NCBI GenBank assembly: GCA_016296655.1
Contig: JAEDIW010000009.1
Span: forward strand, 1-64,000
DNA: 64,000 nucleotides
Source of the DNA: Treponema sp.
Lineage (GTDB): Bacteria; Spirochaetota; Spirochaetia; Treponematales; Treponemataceae
Reading direction: 5' to 3'
Shown: piece after piece, positions 61,168 through 64,000 of the stretch
How the letters are laid out: each line of letters opens with the position of its first letter
Numbering within the stretch: the first letter of the stretch is position 1
Translations under genes and position numbers: made by a program
Notes under the pieces: model-generated
What the model was told of the DNA's origin: nothing
Database searches by the model: none
What the model saw: only the letters and a program-made list of their open reading frames with translations

Positions 61168-61833
61168 ATGAAGTTTGTAAAAGATGTTATTGGCTGGATT
61201 CCAAGTTTGCTTGATGGTGCAAAAATCACAATTTCGCTGACGTTGGTTTCTGTTGGTGCTGGCCTGATTTTGGCACTGTTTCTTGCGCTTGGCAAAATGT
61301 CAAAAAGGAAATGGCTGAATAAATTATGTTCTGGCTATATTTTCTTTTTCAGAGGAACACCGCTTCTGATGCAGCTTTATTTTGTTTACTATGGACTGCC
61401 TCAGCTTACGCCTCTTTTAACGATAAACAACAGGTTCTTGGCAGCCTTTATTGCCTTTGCGTTGAATTCTGCAGCTTATACGGCTGAAATAATCAGGGCT
61501 GCAATTCAGTCTATTGATAAAGGGCAGTTTGAAGCCGCTCATGCACTTGGCATGAATTATGCGCAGACTATGAAACTGATTATTGTTCCGCAGTCAATCA
61601 GGCGGCTCATTCCTCCTGTAGGAAATGAATTTATTATGGTTTTGAAAGATGCCTCTTTGGTTTCAATCATTGCACTGGCTGATATTACAAAGGTTACCCG
61701 CAGTATTTCTTCTTCTACGGCTTCCGCTATGGTTTACATTCCTGCAATGATTTTATATTTGATAATAACCGCAGTATTTACTTTGATTTTTAATAAACTT
61801 GAAAAAAAATATTCTGTTTATGAAAACAACTGA
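61168..61833 (+). CDS. Amino acid ABC transporter permease (HisM/GlnP type)
   Basis: 221 residues, about five hydrophobic segments. The permease EAA loop reads QFEAAHALGMNYAQTMKLII, and FFRGTPLLMQLYFVYYGLP is typical of polar amino acid permeases. ATG 61168 is preferred because AGGGA (61157-61161) is six bases upstream; ATG 61162 abuts it. Presumably a homodimer, since only one permease is present. Confidence 0.92.
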   Translation: MKFVKDVIGWIPSLLDGAKITISLTLVSVGAGLILALFLALGKMSKRKWLNKLCSGYIFFFRGTPLLMQLYFVYYGLPQLTPLLTINNRFLAAFIAFALNSAAYTAEIIRAAIQSIDKGQFEAAHALGMNYAQTMKLIIVPQSIRRLIPPVGNEFIMVLKDASLVSIIALADITKVTRSISSSTASAMVYIPAMILYLIITAVFTLIFNKLEKKYSVYENN

Positions 61834-61938
61834 TCAGGCAGTTTGTCGGGTTTCTGTTTTTTAGTGATGTATTTTGGATGTGAAAATTTGAATTATCTGC
61901 ACGGAAAATGCTGATGCAGGCTTTTATAGGGGTGTTCC

Positions 61939-62703
61939 ATGTCAATGATAAAAACTGAAAATATATGCAAGAATTTTGGCGAGCTTCAGGTTTTAAAAAA
62001 TGTTTCCCTGACGGTTGAACCGCAGGAAGTTGTTTGTATTATAGGTCCGTCTGGTGCCGGAAAATCGACTTATTTGAGAACTTTGAATCATCTTGAAAAA
62101 ATCAATCATGGAAAGATTTATATAGAAGACAAACTCCTTGATCATTATGAAAACAGTGAGCGGAAATTTAAATTGCCCTCTCATGAACGGCAGCAGTATC
62201 TTCTGGATGTAGGTATGGTTTTCCAGCGGTTCAATCTTTTTCCGCATAAGACTGTTCTGGAAAATGTAATGATTGCTCCTGTAAATGTCTGCAAAGTTCC
62301 TGTAGCCAAGGCAAAGGAAACGGCTGTTGATTTGCTTAACCGTGTCGGGCTAGGAGACAAGCTGGAATTTTATCCTGCACAGCTTTCAGGTGGTCAGCAG
62401 CAGCGTGTTGCAATTGCAAGGGCTCTTGCTATGAAGCCAAAAATCATGCTGTTTGATGAACCGACTTCTGCCCTTGACCCTGAACTTGTAGGTGAAGTTC
62501 TGACAGTTATGAAAAAACTTGCTGAAGATGGCATGACGATGATTGTTGTAACTCATGAAATGGGATTTGCAAGGGAAGTTGCCGACCGCGTTGTATTTAT
62601 GGCTGACGGAAAAATTGAAGAAATTGGTACTCCACAGGAAATCTTCCAGCAGCCGAAAAACGAACGACTCAGGCAGTTTTTGAAATCTGTTATTTCTCAG
62701 TAA
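61939..62703 (+). CDS. Amino acid ABC transporter ATPase (GlnQ/HisP type)
   Basis: 254 residues. Walker [17 protein letters not shown]-loop [12 protein letters not shown], signature [15 protein letters not shown], Walker [15 protein letters not shown] and switch His in [11 protein letters not shown]. HisP-like insertion [16 protein letters not shown]. Completes the transporter. GCGGGG/CCCCGC (62715-62720, 62747-62752) downstream may be a poor terminator with a long loop. Confidence 0.94.
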   Translation: MSMIKTENICKNFGELQVLKNVSLTVEPQEVVCIIGPSGAGKSTYLRTLNHLEKINHGKIYIEDKLLDHYENSERKFKLPSHERQQYLLDVGMVFQRFNLFPHKTVLENVMIAPVNVCKVPVAKAKETAVDLLNRVGLGDKLEFYPAQLSGGQQQRVAIARALAMKPKIMLFDEPTSALDPELVGEVLTVMKKLAEDGMTMIVVTHEMGFAREVADRVVFMADGKIEEIGTPQEIFQQPKNERLRQFLKSVISQ

Positions 62704-62836
62704 AAATCGTAAAGTGCGGGGCGAATTGTTACTTTTTTTTCAGGCAACCCCGCTGCTTTTGAAAATCCTTTTTTAATCAATTAAAATTCAGTTTTAAATT
62801 ATTTTAGAATCTCTGTAATCTTTTTTTATATAAAGC

Positions 62837-62850
62837 TATACTGAAACTCT
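62837..62850 (+). promoter_or_regulatory. -10 box of the MATE gene, near-leaderless
   Basis: TATACT (62837-62842) ends eight bases before ATG 62851, with no Shine-Dalgarno and no good -35. Confidence 0.5.
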
Positions 62851-64000
62851 ATGAAATTTAAGCGATTTTTGGGATTGAATGCCCCTGAAAAACTTCTTTT
62901 TTCAAACAGGGATTTGCTTCGCCTTATCTGGCCTCTGATTGTTGAACAGCTGCTGCATATAACAGTTGGTATGGCAGACATAATGATGGTGTCGACGCTG
63001 GGAGAAGCTTCGGTCAGTGGTGTTTCGCTTGTCGATGCAATAATGATTCTGATAATTCAGGTGTTTGCAGCTCTTGGGACTGGTGGTGCTGTTGTTGCAT
63101 CTCAATATGTCGGGCGAAAAGATGAACAGCTTGCTGGAAAGACTGCAAGACAGCTTTTGTATGTAATCGTTGTAATTTCTATGATTCTTGTTGTTTTTGG
63201 GCGTTTTGCACAGGATGCGCTGCTTTCTTTGGTTTTTGGAAATATTGATAAGGAAGTTTTTGCAGCTGCCAGCAGGTATTTTTTGTGGACGATTTATTCG
63301 TTGCCAGGTGTTGCCCTGTACTGTGGCTGTTCTGCGCTGTTTAGGGCTCAGGGAAATTCAAAAATTTCCATGCTGATTTCTGTGCTTATAAACATTTTAA
63401 ATATATGCGGCAATGCGTTCTTTCTTTTTGTGTTGCATTGGGGTGTAGAAGGTGTTGCCTTGCCGACTCTTATTTCCCGTCTTGCTGCCGCTGTCATTCT
63501 TCTGTTTTTGCTTTACAGGGCAAAGGAATATCATGGCAGGACACCTATTTCAATTCGTGGAATTTCTCATGTTGAATTTGATTTTAAATTGATTCGGAAA
63601 ATTCTTTATGTCGGCATTCCAAATGGTCTTGAAAATGGTGTTTTTCAGGTTGGAAAAATTCTGGTTTTGTCGCTTATTGCAACTTATGGAACTTGTGCAA
63701 TTGCTGCAAATGCTGCAGGGAATACGCTTGCAATGCTGCAGACTTTGCCGGGTGGTGCATGTGGACTTGCGCTTTTAACTGTTGCAGGGCAGTGTCTGGG
63801 GGCTGGCAAACCAGATCAGGCTGCTTACTATACAAAAAAAATTATGGTGATTGCCTATTCTGCCATGCTGGTTTTAAACATTCCTTTGCTTGCTTTTTGT
63901 ATGCAGATTCTTAGGTTTTATAATATGTCAGAAGAAACTACTCGGCTTGCCTGGCTCATGGGAATGTGTCATGGCTTTTGGGCTGTAATCATTTGGCCTA
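62851..64000 (+). CDS. MATE family efflux protein (partial, runs off the window)
   Basis: The first 383 residues of a cation/drug antiporter; the frame is open to the window end. MATE features: LLRLIWPLIVEQLLHITVGM, ADIMMVSTLGEASVSGVSLV, a second repeat starting around residue 240 (KLIRKILYVGIPNGLENGVF), and AGQCLGAGKPDQAAYYTKK. About nine membrane segments so far. Substrate unknown. Confidence 0.9.
   Translation, partial: MKFKRFLGLNAPEKLLFSNRDLLRLIWPLIVEQLLHITVGMADIMMVSTLGEASVSGVSLVDAIMILIIQVFAALGTGGAVVASQYVGRKDEQLAGKTARQLLYVIVVISMILVVFGRFAQDALLSLVFGNIDKEVFAAASRYFLWTIYSLPGVALYCGCSALFRAQGNSKISMLISVLINILNICGNAFFLFVLHWGVEGVALPTLISRLAAAVILLFLLYRAKEYHGRTPISIRGISHVEFDFKLIRKILYVGIPNGLENGVFQVGKILVLSLIATYGTCAIAANAAGNTLAMLQTLPGGACGLALLTVAGQCLGAGKPDQAAYYTKKIMVIAYSAMLVLNIPLLAFCMQILRFYNMSEETTRLAWLMGMCHGFWAVIIWP

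Overview
The window is a stretch of a spirochaete chromosome, most likely a commensal (gut, rumen or oral) Treponema. The evidence is the spirochaete-like S10/spc/alpha ribosomal array running straight from secY to rpmJ without adk, map or infA; a MurA with Asp in place of the active-site Cys; a short group-III type phosphofructokinase; and a low-to-moderate GC, Treponema-like codon style. The species cannot be named from sequence alone.

Layout: 1-12.4 kb holds one long + strand ribosomal operon (end of rplC through rplQ, with secY and rpoA), closed by a small unknown zinc-ribbon gene and a strong terminator. 12.6-17.6 kb is a complete LIV-type branched-chain amino acid ABC transporter (livJ, H, M, G, F). 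17.8-27.7 kb carries a CBS-ACT regulator-like protein, a large unknown protein, transketolase, a secreted unknown protein, phosphofructokinase, CstA and a small unknown protein. 28.1-34.7 kb has an unknown lipoprotein, an NlpC/P60 protein with a barrel-like C-terminus, an acyl-CoA synthetase, Lgt and a MinD/FlhG-like ATPase. 34.7-40.6 kb has CtpA, RsmE, a WecG/TagA-like protein, a sigma-54 type AAA+ activator without a DNA-binding domain, TrmJ and a short-chain dehydrogenase. 40.7-50.1 kb has a STAS/zinc-ribbon protein, a DnaA-box cluster, a three-gene membrane/J-domain operon, MurA, PepT, Era and an outer-membrane barrel protein. 50.7-55.3 kb is a glycogen breakdown pair (glgX, glgP). 55.5-62.7 kb has S21, an RpiB-type isomerase, a methyltransferase, a discoidin-like protein and a polar amino acid ABC transporter with two paralogous binding proteins. 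A MATE efflux gene runs off the right edge.

The ribosomal array is ordinary. The less ordinary part is the intergenic DNA. (1) A ~146 bp element with terminal inverted repeats and three consecutive hairpins occurs in two near-full copies, one internal-deletion copy and one truncated chimeric copy; two of them bracket the NlpC/P60 gene. (2) A separate two-hairpin, terminator-like repeat occurs three or four times, once joined directly to a piece of element 1. (3) A loose family of GC-rich islands sits just 3' of genes or terminators. (4) At least seven genes have a -10 hexamer (usually TATACT) ending 6-8 nt before the ATG and no Shine-Dalgarno sequence, which predicts leaderless mRNAs; divergent pairs use back-to-back promoters of this kind. 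(5) A 510 bp AT-rich gap holds several DnaA boxes in one orientation.

All product names are from reading protein motifs; no database search was run. Start codons were moved from the longest open frame where a ribosome binding site, leaderless promoter or family N-terminus argued for it.
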